From positions 1 through 46,184 of the forward strand of contig CAJXKT010000003.1 in NCBI GenBank assembly GCA_913055705.1: a stretch of 46,184 bases of DNA. The letters are read 5' to 3'. The DNA comes from an uncultured bacterium. Lineage in GTDB: Bacteria; Planctomycetota; Brocadiia; Brocadiales; Scalinduaceae. Positions within the stretch are counted from its first letter, which is position 1; each line of letters begins with the position of its first letter. The position numbers were made by a program, and so were the translations under genes. This document shows, piece after piece, positions 19,820-29,780 of this stretch. The notes below the pieces were generated by a model. The model saw nothing but the letters and a program-made list of their open reading frames with translations, ran no database searches and was not told the DNA's origin.

Positions 19820-19895
19820 GGCGGCATGGCCAAGTGGACTAAGGCAGTGGATTGCAAATCCATTATCCAGGGTTCGAATCCCTGTGCCGCCTCCA
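19820..19895 (+). tRNA. tRNA-Cys(GCA), CCA encoded
   Basis: GGCGGCA/TGCCGCC acceptor stem, anticodon in ATTGCAAAT, GGTTCGAATCC T-arm, U73 and CCA. Confidence 0.95.
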
Positions 19896-19914
19896 TTTCT
19901 TTGAGAGATTTAAT

Positions 19915-19997
19915 GGGCGGGTGGTGGAATGGCAGACACGAGGGACTTAAAATCCCTTCCTCGCAAGGGGGTGAGGGTTCGACTCCCTCTCCGCCCA
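19915..19997 (+). tRNA. tRNA-Leu(TAA), CCA not encoded
   Basis: GGGCGGG/TCCGCCC acceptor, anticodon in ACTTAAAAT, long variable arm, GGTTCGACTCC T-arm. Confidence 0.94.
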
Positions 19998-20052
19998 TTT
20001 CTTAATTCCTTAGCAGTTTTTTTTAGAAAAGCTTAATGCAAGCTATTTCCTG

Positions 20053-20685
20053 CTAACTATAAATAGCTTTCTCACGTGCGATACGTTTAAGTTCCTGAGT
20101 GTAAAAGAGTTCGTCCTGATCTCCTGATTCAGTGCCTCCGCCAACATTTTCCAGCTGTTTATTCAGTCTGGCTATTTTCCCTGTAACCCGTTCTACCTCT
20201 TCGATATCCTCACTTTTCCTCCCACTTGCCTTTTCTATCTTCCCTTGCACGTTACCCTTTCCTTTCAGTTCAGCAAGTTTTGCCCGTGCATTTCTAATCT
20301 CTTCAATATCTTTATTTTTAGACGCGCCCTTTCCCTCTGATTCATTGCCGGCTTCAATTTCACTAATCTTCTGTTCTAATTGCGAGGTAAACTCTTTTAC
20401 TTCAGAATCTGAAAACTTTCCCACCTCACGTATATGTTTATCCACATATTCATTCATCTTGTTAAGACCTGCTCGAAGTTTTTCAATCTCAGAAATATAG
20501 CGCTTAATTGAATCAGTATATTTCCTCTGCCCTTTAAAACTTTTCAAATTGATAAGTTTATCTTTCCATCGAGAGACATCTCCCAAAAGTATCTCTATCT
20601 CACTTCTTATCAAATTCTTCTCATGAATGTCCTGTTTTAGTTTTTTCTCAATAATTGTATCTATCATATTCCCCTCCATTCTCAA
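20053..20685 (-). CDS. Hypothetical coiled-coil protein
   Basis: Charged heptad-like sequence throughout; ORF in clear intergenic space upstream of pyrBI direction. Confidence 0.6.
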   Translation of the reverse strand: MRMEGNMIDTIIEKKLKQDIHEKNLIRSEIEILLGDVSRWKDKLINLKSFKGQRKYTDSIKRYISEIEKLRAGLNKMNEYVDKHIREVGKFSDSEVKEFTSQLEQKISEIEAGNESEGKGASKNKDIEEIRNARAKLAELKGKGNVQGKIEKASGRKSEDIEEVERVTGKIARLNKQLENVGGGTESGDQDELFYTQELKRIAREKAIYS

Positions 20686-20725
20686 GCCGGGTTTAATTTT
20701 TCTCCGGACGATTCAGATTAAACGT

Positions 20726-21175
20726 TCAAACTAACTCAATATCATCCTCACCCATATGACGTTCGCAATAGTGACACCTTATTCTTATCGGATTTTTATT
20801 TATTACATGAAATCTGCTTTGTACATTCTGATGATTGCTGACACAATTCGGATTAAAACATTTCAGGAATTCTTCTATGGAATCAGGTATGGCAACTTTA
20901 AACTTTTCTACAACTTCAGAATCCTTGATAATATTAACAGTCGCATCCGGGGCAATTAATGAGATCTTATTTACTTCCTCCTGAGTAAGGAGCTTTCCCT
21001 CAATCTTTATAATACCTTTACTACCCAGCTTCTTACTCGATAAATTATACCCGATCAGTACTACCTGATCTATACCCTGGATGTTCAATATATTGGCAAC
21101 TTTGAAGGTGCTTCTACTTGCAATCTGGTCGATAACCGTACCTTCTTTAATTGCTGAGACTTCATATTTCTTCAT
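20726..21175 (-). CDS. pyrI: Aspartate carbamoyltransferase regulatory subunit
   Basis: IKEGTVIDQI, Zn motif CFNPNC...CHYCE; overlaps pyrB by 4 nt. Confidence 0.94.
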   Translation of the reverse strand: MKKYEVSAIKEGTVIDQIASRSTFKVANILNIQGIDQVVLIGYNLSSKKLGSKGIIKIEGKLLTQEEVNKISLIAPDATVNIIKDSEVVEKFKVAIPDSIEEFLKCFNPNCVSNHQNVQSRFHVINKNPIRIRCHYCERHMGEDDIELV

Positions 21176-22098
21176 TGTATGGCACCCAATACCGTGGCTA
21201 AAAGTGTTTCTCTTACCGGAATACCACTATGAGCCTGCTGAAAATACACCGCATAGCTTGTATCGTCCAGGCTTTCATCCATCTCATCTACACGCGGCAG
21301 GGGATGGAGTATCTTAAGATCGTCCTTAACATCTAACTCATCCATAACGAATTTACTGAGTTTGTAAACACCTCTTACTTTTTCATACTCTACCGGGTCT
21401 GAAAACCGCTCCTTCTGTATCCTTGTACAATAAAGAATATCAAGTTTGCTGCTTACTTCGTCTAGAGACTCCACCTCATGATATGTGACATTTCTTGATT
21501 CCAGCTCCTCCAGATAATCTTTAGGAATCCTGAGACTTGGTGGTGAAATAAAGTACATCTCGGCACCAAAATTGGACATCGCATATGCCAGTGAGTGTGA
21601 GGTCCTGCCGTATTTCAGGTCTCCCAGAAACCCGATTGACAGGTTCTCAAGTCCACCTTTCACCTTTTTTATAGTATAAAGGTCTACAAAGGTCTGGGTT
21701 GGATGTTGACTTGCCCCATCACCACCATTAATAACCGGTATACTTACGGAATCAGCCGTTAGCCTGGAAGCACCTTCAAGGAAATGCCTTAAAACAATAA
21801 TATCACAATAACCCTCAATAATCTTAACGGAGTCCCTTAATGATTCCCCCTTTACAGTAGAAGTTGTGCCCAGTTCATCAAACCCGACAACCTGTCCGCC
21901 AAGCCGTTTCATTGCCGTTTCAAAACTCAATCTCGTGCGCGTTGAAGGCTCAAAGAAAAGATTTGCAAGCACCTTCCCCTTTAAAATGTCAGAACTACCT
22001 TCTTCTTCCATCCTCTTTGATATATCAAGAATGTATAATATTTCTTCTTTTGTGACGTCCAGGATGGAAATTATATCTTTGTTTTTTAAGCTAATCAT
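21172..22098 (-). CDS. pyrB: Aspartate carbamoyltransferase catalytic subunit
   Basis: FFEPSTRTRLSFETAMKRLGG, DGASQHPTQTFVDLYTI, HPLPRVDEMD. Confidence 0.96.
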   Translation of the reverse strand: MISLKNKDIISILDVTKEEILYILDISKRMEEEGSSDILKGKVLANLFFEPSTRTRLSFETAMKRLGGQVVGFDELGTTSTVKGESLRDSVKIIEGYCDIIVLRHFLEGASRLTADSVSIPVINGGDGASQHPTQTFVDLYTIKKVKGGLENLSIGFLGDLKYGRTSHSLAYAMSNFGAEMYFISPPSLRIPKDYLEELESRNVTYHEVESLDEVSSKLDILYCTRIQKERFSDPVEYEKVRGVYKLSKFVMDELDVKDDLKILHPLPRVDEMDESLDDTSYAVYFQQAHSGIPVRETLLATVLGAIQ

Positions 22099-22280
22099 TA
22101 CTCTACGTTAACCTGTTTGCTGGTAATTGCTTTAAGATATTATCAAAGAGGGTCTGACATAACAAGAAAAAACCCCTGGAAAGTTGTGGCAAGTAGTGTC
22201 CTTCGCAACATTTACATTCAAATTATATTGATATAATCATGGGGGTCTGTTATATTAAATTTTTGACTTTTTTTAAAGAT

Positions 22281-23477
22281 ATGAAATATTGCATCATCAT
22301 TCCTGACGGAATGGCCGATTATAAACTGGAGAAACTCAGCAACAGAACACCACTGGAGGCGGCAAGAACACCTAATCTAGATAATATAGCATCCGGTGGA
22401 GTACTCGGACTTGTCAGCACCGTACCAAAAGGATTCAAACCGGGAAGTGATATTGCCATCCTTTCAGTATTAGGTTACGACCCGAGTGTTTACTATACAG
22501 GCCGTGCACCGCTCGAATCTGCAAGTTTAGGTATAGAGCTTGGAAAGCAGGACTGGGCCGTTCGCTGTAATCTAATCACAATAAATGATGGTATACTGGA
22601 AGACTTTACTGCCGGACATATATCCGATAATGAGGCAGAGCTAGTCATCGGATTATTAAATGAAGGCCTGGGAAACAACAACATTAGCTTCCATGCCGGC
22701 ACGAGCTATCGAAACATAATGGTTTATAAAGGAGATAGCAGGATAGAGGCTGATTGCACTCCCCCTCATGACATAATCGGCAAATCAATAGAAAAATATT
22801 TACCAAAAGGAAATGGCAGTGAAATATTATTAGATTTAATGAAGAGTTCATATCCTTTACTTGTGGATCATGACGTAAACAAAGTAAGGATAGACCTTGG
22901 TGACAACCCGGCTAATATGATCTGGCTGTGGGGACAGGGACAACGCCCTTCTATAGAACCCTTTAAGAAGTTATATGGAATCTCAAGTGCAGTCATAACA
23001 GGTGTGGATTTATTAAAAGGTCTTGCTACTTATCTTGGTTGGGACATCATAAACGTGCCCGGCGCTACTGCATATTTAGACACCGATTATGGTTCTAAGG
23101 CGCGATGTGCAATTAAAGCAATTGAATCACATGATCTGGTTTTAATACATATAGAGGCGCCGGATGAGGCAGGCCATGAGGGGAATATACGTGAAAAGGT
23201 TCGGGCTATTGAAAATATCGACAGAAAAATTATCGGTCCGGTTTTCAATGTACTACAAAAGTATAAGGAATTTCGTATGCTTGTACTTCCCGATCATTAT
23301 ACACCGATTAGTAAAAAGACTCACACTTCAGAACCTGTACCTTTTACCATTTACAGCTCAGATTCAGTTAAAGAGAGCAAACTTTCTTTCTCAGAATCAA
23401 ATGCGAAAAAAACCGGCCTGAAGGTGAAAAAAGGATTTAAATTAATGAGTCATTTTATCGAAGGCGATCTCGCTTAA
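22281..23477 (+). CDS. apgM: Cofactor-independent phosphoglycerate mutase, ApgM type
   Basis: MKYCIIIPDGMADYKLEKLSNRTPLEAARTPNLD, HIEAPDEAGHEG, LPDHYTPI. ORF extends upstream to 22239; start at 22281 preferred. Confidence 0.9.
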   Translation: MKYCIIIPDGMADYKLEKLSNRTPLEAARTPNLDNIASGGVLGLVSTVPKGFKPGSDIAILSVLGYDPSVYYTGRAPLESASLGIELGKQDWAVRCNLITINDGILEDFTAGHISDNEAELVIGLLNEGLGNNNISFHAGTSYRNIMVYKGDSRIEADCTPPHDIIGKSIEKYLPKGNGSEILLDLMKSSYPLLVDHDVNKVRIDLGDNPANMIWLWGQGQRPSIEPFKKLYGISSAVITGVDLLKGLATYLGWDIINVPGATAYLDTDYGSKARCAIKAIESHDLVLIHIEAPDEAGHEGNIREKVRAIENIDRKIIGPVFNVLQKYKEFRMLVLPDHYTPISKKTHTSEPVPFTIYSSDSVKESKLSFSESNAKKTGLKVKKGFKLMSHFIEGDLA

Positions 23478-24827
23478 ATCACCGAAGAGTGTTAAATCTG
23501 TTGAATCCACAATATCAATATTAACAAGCTTGCCGGACATTAAAGAGGATATACCAGCTTGATTGCTTCCTTCCGGCAGATCAAAGGCAACAATCTGATT
23601 TTGCCTTGTCCTCCCGCTTAATCTGCCTGCATCAGATTTACTCGTCCCTTCCACCAGGACCTCAACAGATTTCCCAACTATTTTCCTGTTTTCTTCAGTA
23701 CTTATCTTTTTATGCAAGTCCAACAGTATATGATTTCTTCCTTTCTTTGTTTCTTCCTGCACATCATCAGGAAATTCTGCTGCTGCAGTTCCGGTTCGTG
23801 GTGAGTATTTGAATATAAAACTATTCTGACAGCGTACATCGTTCAACAACTTCACCGTATCTTCAAAATCCCCTTCTGTCTCACCGGGAAAGCCAACAAT
23901 AAAGTCACTGGCAATTTTAATATCAGGCACTAAAGACTTAGCCATCTCAATAAGCTCTCTATAGTGTGCGGATGTATATTGCCGTCTCATTCTTTCCAAT
24001 ATTTTATCTGAACCTGACTGTGCCGGCATATGCAGATACTCACAAACCCCAGGCAATTCTCCAACAGCCTCTATGATCTCTTTGGTCATATCCCTCGGAT
24101 GAGAGGTAACAAAACGGATTCTTTCTATACCTTCAATTGGATCCAGTTTTCTCAGCAGTGTAGCTAAAGTAACTTCCCCATTCAAACCCTTTCCGTAAGA
24201 GTTTACATTTTGACCCAATAGCGTAACCTCTTTACAACCATCATCCGCAAGTCTCTTGACCTCATCTATGATATCGGTAACAGGCCTGCTGAATTCACGG
24301 CCCCTTACATACGGCACAATGCAGTAAGAACAGTAATTATCACATCCCCTCATGACGGATACAAAGGCATTGTATCGATTTTGTCTCTGAGTAACCAGCC
24401 GATCAAAGCTTACTTCACCATCTTCATCAACAGCAATGATGCGTTTATTGGTTCCATTTATTTCTTCAAGTAACTCAGGAAGTTTAGAAAACATCCTCGT
24501 ACCGCAGACAAGATTAACGTGAGGCATCCGTTTGAATATTCTGTCTCCCTCATTTTGTGCCATACAGCCAAGGACACCAAGAATCAGTTCCGGGTTCTTC
24601 TCCTTCTGATCTCTTAGACTGCCGAGCTGAGAATACACCTTGTGTTCAGCCTTGTCGCGTACACTGCAGGTATTCAGAAGGATAACGTCCGCATCCTTCT
24701 CCTCTTCGGCAAAAGCGTAGCCACTCTTCGCAAGTGAACCTATCGACAACTCTGAATCCAGCTTATTCATCTGGCAGCCATAGGTCTTGATAAATACTTT
24801 AGGTTGATTTGTATTCATAGATTTCAT
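23442..24827 (-). CDS. miaB: tRNA-2-methylthio-N6-dimethylallyladenosine synthase
   Basis: YGCQMNKLDSE, radical-SAM RGCDNYCSYCIVPYVRGRE, C-terminal TRAM region. Confidence 0.95.
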   Translation of the reverse strand: MKSMNTNQPKVFIKTYGCQMNKLDSELSIGSLAKSGYAFAEEEKDADVILLNTCSVRDKAEHKVYSQLGSLRDQKEKNPELILGVLGCMAQNEGDRIFKRMPHVNLVCGTRMFSKLPELLEEINGTNKRIIAVDEDGEVSFDRLVTQRQNRYNAFVSVMRGCDNYCSYCIVPYVRGREFSRPVTDIIDEVKRLADDGCKEVTLLGQNVNSYGKGLNGEVTLATLLRKLDPIEGIERIRFVTSHPRDMTKEIIEAVGELPGVCEYLHMPAQSGSDKILERMRRQYTSAHYRELIEMAKSLVPDIKIASDFIVGFPGETEGDFEDTVKLLNDVRCQNSFIFKYSPRTGTAAAEFPDDVQEETKKGRNHILLDLHKKISTEENRKIVGKSVEVLVEGTSKSDAGRLSGRTRQNQIVAFDLPEGSNQAGISSLMSGKLVNIDIVDSTDLTLFGDLSEIAFDKMTH

Positions 24828-24948
24828 CTCTTTGATACTCTTTTTATTCTTATTTTATCTATACTATATATTATATGGATATTATAATACCTTGAATAGT
24901 TAAACTGAAAAGTAAAATATCTTTTCTTTCTATTTTCAGAATGCAGTT

Positions 24949-25332
24949 ATGGCAGACACGGCTATATTAATATATGATGATGAATGTAGCTTATGCTGTG
25001 GATGTATGAGATGGCTTAAGTTACATGCAATTGGGAGCGATGCTTTCGAGATTATTCCATGCCAGTCTAAGAAACGTATGAGTCTGTTTCCGGGTTTAAA
25101 CGAGAAGGCATGTCTGGAGGAGTTACACATGGTTCTTCCTGATGGACAAATCCTTACAGGCGACAAGTCGCTACCGGAAGTTCTTATACGGCTCAGATAT
25201 TTCAGGCGGTTGGCTGTTTTGTTTAGAATACCTGTAATCCGCTTGTTTTCGTATGCAGTCTACCATTTGATAGCTAACAATAGATATATTATCTCAAAAA
25301 CAATATTGCCCCTGACAGAAGAAAAAATATAA
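24949..25332 (+). CDS. DCC-family thiol-disulfide oxidoreductase-like protein (DUF393)
   Basis: YDDECSLCCGCMRWLK N-terminal DxxCxxC-like motif, C-terminal FRIPVIRLFSYAVYHLIANNRY. Confidence 0.8.
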   Translation: MADTAILIYDDECSLCCGCMRWLKLHAIGSDAFEIIPCQSKKRMSLFPGLNEKACLEELHMVLPDGQILTGDKSLPEVLIRLRYFRRLAVLFRIPVIRLFSYAVYHLIANNRYIISKTILPLTEEKI

Positions 25333-25348
25333 GGTTACACAGATCACC

Positions 25349-25585
25349 CTAATCCATATGACCGCGTGCTTCTTCGATTAATGGAAGAAGAGCTTCTATC
25401 TCTTCTTTGGCCAATCTTCCCAACTTGGCAAACCTGTAACCACCCTGACTGTTTTTGTTCTCTCTGGTGAGCTGCAGTTTCTTTATCCCCTTATTGTAGG
25501 AATAAATACTTGCAGTCAATCGTTCATCATCATTTTCCCATGACTTTACGAACACACATTCATCCAATTCTTTGTCATACGGCAT
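25349..25585 (-). CDS. Small hypothetical protein (78 aa)
   Basis: ORF with plausible upstream AGGAGG (ccgc cctcct on + strand) and stable amphipathic sequence; no family recognised. Confidence 0.6.
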   Translation of the reverse strand: MPYDKELDECVFVKSWENDDERLTASIYSYNKGIKKLQLTRENKNSQGGYRFAKLGRLAKEEIEALLPLIEEARGHMD

Positions 25586-25794
25586 ATTTAACCTCCTGCT
25601 TTTGAGTTAAAATATTACCTTTAAATGTATTTAAGATTAAGTTTCTTCCTGATTCAAATATTAATTATCTGCTATAAACAGCTTCTTCCATCTTTAGAAT
25701 ACTCAATACATTTATTTCAATCACCGGATGTGTGAGATTCGCATGAATATATTAAATACAGCAAGTCATAATGTCAATGATTATAATTGCTTAG

Positions 25795-25939
25795 TATCTA
25801 AATTGAGCAATTTATTTGGGTAATTTATTGTAGCCGAAGGCTTTAGCCTGCGATTGCCATCACCTATTCGGTGTATTCAATGTTAATGTAAGTTGCGCAA
25901 CCTAAAGGTTGCGTCTACATAAATCGCTCAATTTGGATA
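25795..25939. mobile_element. MITE-like palindromic element with 20-bp terminal inverted repeats
   Basis: Left tatctaaattgagcaattta (25795-25814) and right taaatcgctcaatttggata (25920-25939) match 18/20 as inverted repeats; interior carries tgtagccgaaggctttagcctgcg and cgcaacctaaaggttgcgtctaca. Confidence 0.7.
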
Positions 25940-25949
25940 TTAATGTTTC

Positions 25950-26948
25950 TCAATGAGGAACATTATCCTGCCTTTCAGGAGGTATTGTCCTCAATACTGC
26001 CTCTTTATATGACATTGGTTCAAACGGGAGATATTTCTTGATGGATTCATCATTACAGATTGCCTCATTCTCAAGCCCTTCTACCAAACATCTTGTTATT
26101 GAGTTTGGTATCGGCGTAAGTAAACCTGCCAGATATGTATAAAGCCTGATATTAAGAAAAGGAAACGGAACAAAAATTATTCTTTTATCAAGGAAGCTGG
26201 CAAGTACCTTAAGCATCTCTACATATGTCAAAATATCTTTCCCCCCGATATCAAAATCTTTCCCTGCAGTTTCAGGAACTTCCAGTACGCCGACAAGATA
26301 TTTGATCACGTCACTAATCGCCACAGGTTGGCATTTATTTCTTGCCTGACGGGGAAAGGGAATAACAGGCAGTCTTTTCACAAGATATTGCATAATCTCA
26401 TAAGAAGCACTCCCTTTACCAACAATAACTGCTGCACGGAGAACAGTCACCGGTGTTTTTCCTTTTTTTAATTCTCTGGCCACTTCAATGCGATTACCAA
26501 GATGAGATGAAAGGGAACTTCTGATATCTTCAAGACCTCCCAGATAAATCAGTCTTTTAACGTGTTTTTCATCTGCAACCTTTCTAAAGTTAGCAGATGC
26601 ACTGATATCTGCAGCCTCAAAGCTTTTAGGTCCCAGACGCAAGGAATGAATTAAATAATAAGCGGTATCGATCCCGTCAAGAGCAGTTCTCAGATGTTCT
26701 TCATTCAAGGCATCAGCAATAACTATTTCAACCCCTGTCCATCTACTCTTATATGCAATTTTTCTTCCCCTTACCATTACCCTCACCTTATATCCTCTTG
26801 CCAATAATTCGGGAATTAATCTACCGCCAACATACCCTGAAGCACCTGTAACTAAAATTGTACCGACATGAGGAAGAGGTTTTGAGGGTAAATCATGGCA
26901 AAGCAGCCCTTCATCCTTACACGTATCAGTAACGGAAGAATTATTCAT
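25950..26948 (-). CDS. NAD(P)H-binding epimerase-like protein (SDR, NDUFA9-like)
   Basis: ILVTGASGYVGGRLIPELLARGYKVRVMVR, AYYLIHSL, IYLGGL. Confidence 0.85.
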   Translation of the reverse strand: MNNSSVTDTCKDEGLLCHDLPSKPLPHVGTILVTGASGYVGGRLIPELLARGYKVRVMVRGRKIAYKSRWTGVEIVIADALNEEHLRTALDGIDTAYYLIHSLRLGPKSFEAADISASANFRKVADEKHVKRLIYLGGLEDIRSSLSSHLGNRIEVARELKKGKTPVTVLRAAVIVGKGSASYEIMQYLVKRLPVIPFPRQARNKCQPVAISDVIKYLVGVLEVPETAGKDFDIGGKDILTYVEMLKVLASFLDKRIIFVPFPFLNIRLYTYLAGLLTPIPNSITRCLVEGLENEAICNDESIKKYLPFEPMSYKEAVLRTIPPERQDNVPH

Positions 26949-27109
26949 CTTTTCTTATTATACCAAAATCTTCTTATGGCAATTCAAATATTGTGTAATT
27001 ATTGAGGATAACTTGAAGTGTTATGTGGAATGGAGCAGTAAATAATATTTAAATCAAGTGTAAAAATGGTTTATTACTCAAGTAATCTTGGATATTGTCT
27101 CATTTAATT

Positions 27110-27670
27110 TCAGTAATCAATCCCCGGTTGGGGTTCAATTTCCTTTCTGTAGGCGTGTTTAATTTCATTAATCTCACTCACCGTATCCGCTGATTCAATT
27201 ATTTCAGGGTGTGCATCACGTCCTGTCAATACCAGATGCATGAGTGGTGGTTTACGTTGAATGATCTCCAGGACTTGCTCCAGATCTACTAAACGGAGCT
27301 TGAGGGCGTTGTTAATCTCATCCAGTATAAGTATGTCAAACCGGCCTGATTCCATCTTCTGACAAGCAAGTTGAATAGCATCCTGAGCATTTTTTCTGTG
27401 CTCTTCATGCGGATAAGGATTCCCCTGTATACCACAGAATCCTTTGCCGGTAGGAATTAATTCCACTTTACAATCCATCTTCTTTATACCGTCCCACTCA
27501 CCGGCATAGAGATCTCCCTTCATAAATTGAATAATAGAAACCCTCATATCGTGGCCGCAAGCCCTGACGGCGATACCGAGAGCGGAGGTAGTCTTTCCCT
27601 TACCGTTACCGGTAATGACCACTATAAGGCCCTTTTTTTCTTTGGGAACAAGCCGGGTTATTTCTGGCAT
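27110..27670 (-). CDS. cobO: Cob(I)yrinic acid a,c-diamide adenosyltransferase
   Basis: VVITGNGKGKTTSALGIAVRACGHDMRVSIIQFMKG, LDEINNAL, LTGRDAHPEIIESAD. Confidence 0.94.
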   Translation of the reverse strand: MPEITRLVPKEKKGLIVVITGNGKGKTTSALGIAVRACGHDMRVSIIQFMKGDLYAGEWDGIKKMDCKVELIPTGKGFCGIQGNPYPHEEHRKNAQDAIQLACQKMESGRFDILILDEINNALKLRLVDLEQVLEIIQRKPPLMHLVLTGRDAHPEIIESADTVSEINEIKHAYRKEIEPQPGIDY

Positions 27671-27715
27671 CTTGGATTTTAATAACAGAATGAAATACTT
27701 TCAGACTTAGGGATT

Positions 27716-27782
27716 CCCGCCTGACAGACCTTCCTAACAAACTGGCGCCCGCCCGTGCCGGATCGGACGGGGACAGGCAGGT
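27716..27782. repeat. GC-rich palindromic intergenic repeat (copy B)
   Basis: cccgcctgacagacc...gcgcccgcccgtgccggatcggacggggacaggcaggt; shares cggggac-gg and cccgcctgac blocks with copies A and C. Confidence 0.6.
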
Positions 27783-27814
27783 ATTCAGGTATTAGGGTGT
27801 CAATTCCTCAATTC

Positions 27815-28516
27815 CTAAATCAGCTTAAAGAAGTTTGTGCAGAATTGTTTTGCCTGTGCCTTGTAATCCTCATATTTTGCCTTTGTATCAGAAATAATCT
27901 GGTCAGGATCCACTATACCATTTAAAGAATCTATTTCGTCTCTATAGGCATCTATCCATTGATAAATCATTTCATCAGTTACTTCAACATGAAACTGCAG
28001 GCCATAAATATTGCTGCCGATCCTGAACGCTTGATTTGAGCAAAGTTCTGATGATGCAAGTTTAACAGCTTCATTTGGAATCTCGAACGTATCACCATGC
28101 CACTGAAAGACGTCAACCTCTTCCCAAAAACCCCGAAATAATAGATCGCTAGGGCTATTCGCGCCCAACGTTATCTTAAACCAACCTATCTCTTTTTGAG
28201 GGGCCTTCTTTACAATTGCCCCTTTTGCCTTTGCAATTAATTGAGCGCCAAGGCAAAAACCTACTGTCGGTACCTCTTCTATTATAACCTTTTTCAGAAA
28301 TGCATCTTCCTGTTTGAGAAAAGGGTATTTATCCTCTTCATATACATTCATCGGCCCTCCAAGTACAATAACAGCAGAGATGCCAGAAAGGGAAGTTGGT
28401 AATGGTTGGCCATCGAAGACGTTGATTATCTGGTAAGGGATGTCGTTAACATCCAGAAAATCACCGATTGTGCCCGGCCCCTCTATGTCAATATGCTTAA
28501 TTATTATTACTTTCAT
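27815..28516 (-). CDS. Class I glutamine amidotransferase (GMP synthase glutaminase-like)
   Basis: VLGGPMNVYE, VGFCLGAQLIAKAKGA, LQFHVEVT. Start chosen at MKVIIIKHID; ORF extends to 28546. Confidence 0.88.
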   Translation of the reverse strand: MKVIIIKHIDIEGPGTIGDFLDVNDIPYQIINVFDGQPLPTSLSGISAVIVLGGPMNVYEEDKYPFLKQEDAFLKKVIIEEVPTVGFCLGAQLIAKAKGAIVKKAPQKEIGWFKITLGANSPSDLLFRGFWEEVDVFQWHGDTFEIPNEAVKLASSELCSNQAFRIGSNIYGLQFHVEVTDEMIYQWIDAYRDEIDSLNGIVDPDQIISDTKAKYEDYKAQAKQFCTNFFKLI

Positions 28517-29780
28517 CTGCCACTTTAAACACACAAAACTCAGCACACATTGAGCACACGTCTACATTCTGAGGCGTACCCTTCTCTCTGATTTTTCTTG
28601 CATGCTCCGGATCAATACATGTTGAGAATTGTCCTTCCCAATCTCGCTTTCGCCTGAGCTGAGACATAGTCCTGTCCCAATCCCACGCTGATTTTATACC
28701 CTTGGCAATATCGGCAGCATGCGCCGCGATCCTTGTCGCAATAACACCATCATGCACATCATCAGGTTGTGGCAGGCCCAGGTGTTCTGTAGGTGTCACA
28801 TAACACAGGAAATCAGCTCCGGCAGATGCTGCTATAGCACCCCCTATTGCAGACGTTATATGATCGTATCCCGGCGCAATATCTGTCACAATTGGCCCAA
28901 GGACATAGAAAGGTGCTCCTTTACAAAGTTCTTTTTGCAGCTGGATTTGTGACTGGATCTGATTAAGCGGAACATGCCCGGGACCTTCTACTATTACCTG
29001 TACATCCGCATCCCACGCCCTTTGAGTAAGCTCAGCCAATACGTTTAGTTCATATACCTGCGCCCTGTCAAATGCATCCGCCAAAGCTCCCGGCCTCAAT
29101 GCATCTCCCAGGCTCAGGATCACATCATACTCATGTGCAATTGATAATATTTCATCAAACTGTTCGTAAAGAGGATTTTCTTTTTTATGGAAAGACATCC
29201 AATCTACAAGAAATGAACCTCCCCTGCTTACGACTCCACAGACCCTTTTGTCACCTACTAGATGTTTCAATACTCCCTGCGTCGCACCGCAATGAACCGT
29301 AATATAATCGATCCCATCCTCGCAATGACGCTTTATCGCGTCAATCATACTTGCTGCCGTCATATCTCTGACAGAATGTTTTTGCTTAACGGCATCAACT
29401 GCAGCTTCATATATTGGGACACTGCCTATGGTAATCGAACAGTTTTCCATTATCTCCAGCCTGATCTCACGAAGATCTCCACCTGTACTGAGATCCATCA
29501 CGGTGTCTGCCTGCGCATCTTCTGCGGCACGCAGTTTTTTTAACTCTTCTCCCACTCCATGATAGTCAGCTGACGTACCAATGTTTGCGTTAACCTTAGT
29601 CCTGAGCCCCTTGCCGATACCACAGATTTTCTTTAACGAATGCTTCCGATTGCGTGGAATCACTACCTTTCCTTCAGCCATGTTTGACCTTAACGTTTCA
29701 ACATCGCAGTCTTCAAGCTGTGCAACCTGCTTCATTTCAGGAGTAATCTTGTTTAACCTTGCCTGCTTTAACTGAGTCAT
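28497..29780 (-). CDS. thiC: Phosphomethylpyrimidine synthase
   Basis: NANIGTSADYHGVGEELKK, DLSTGGDL, VEGPGHVPLNQI, CSMCAEFCVFKV. Confidence 0.95.
   Translation of the reverse strand: MTQLKQARLNKITPEMKQVAQLEDCDVETLRSNMAEGKVVIPRNRKHSLKKICGIGKGLRTKVNANIGTSADYHGVGEELKKLRAAEDAQADTVMDLSTGGDLREIRLEIMENCSITIGSVPIYEAAVDAVKQKHSVRDMTAASMIDAIKRHCEDGIDYITVHCGATQGVLKHLVGDKRVCGVVSRGGSFLVDWMSFHKKENPLYEQFDEILSIAHEYDVILSLGDALRPGALADAFDRAQVYELNVLAELTQRAWDADVQVIVEGPGHVPLNQIQSQIQLQKELCKGAPFYVLGPIVTDIAPGYDHITSAIGGAIAASAGADFLCYVTPTEHLGLPQPDDVHDGVIATRIAAHAADIAKGIKSAWDWDRTMSQLRRKRDWEGQFSTCIDPEHARKIREKGTPQNVDVCSMCAEFCVFKVADESNNN

Noticed and set aside
19789-19998. 69-aa minus-strand ORF (MGGEGVEPSPPCEEG...) in the track
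   Set aside because: It is the antisense translation of tRNA-Cys and tRNA-Leu; a well-known class of spurious ORF.
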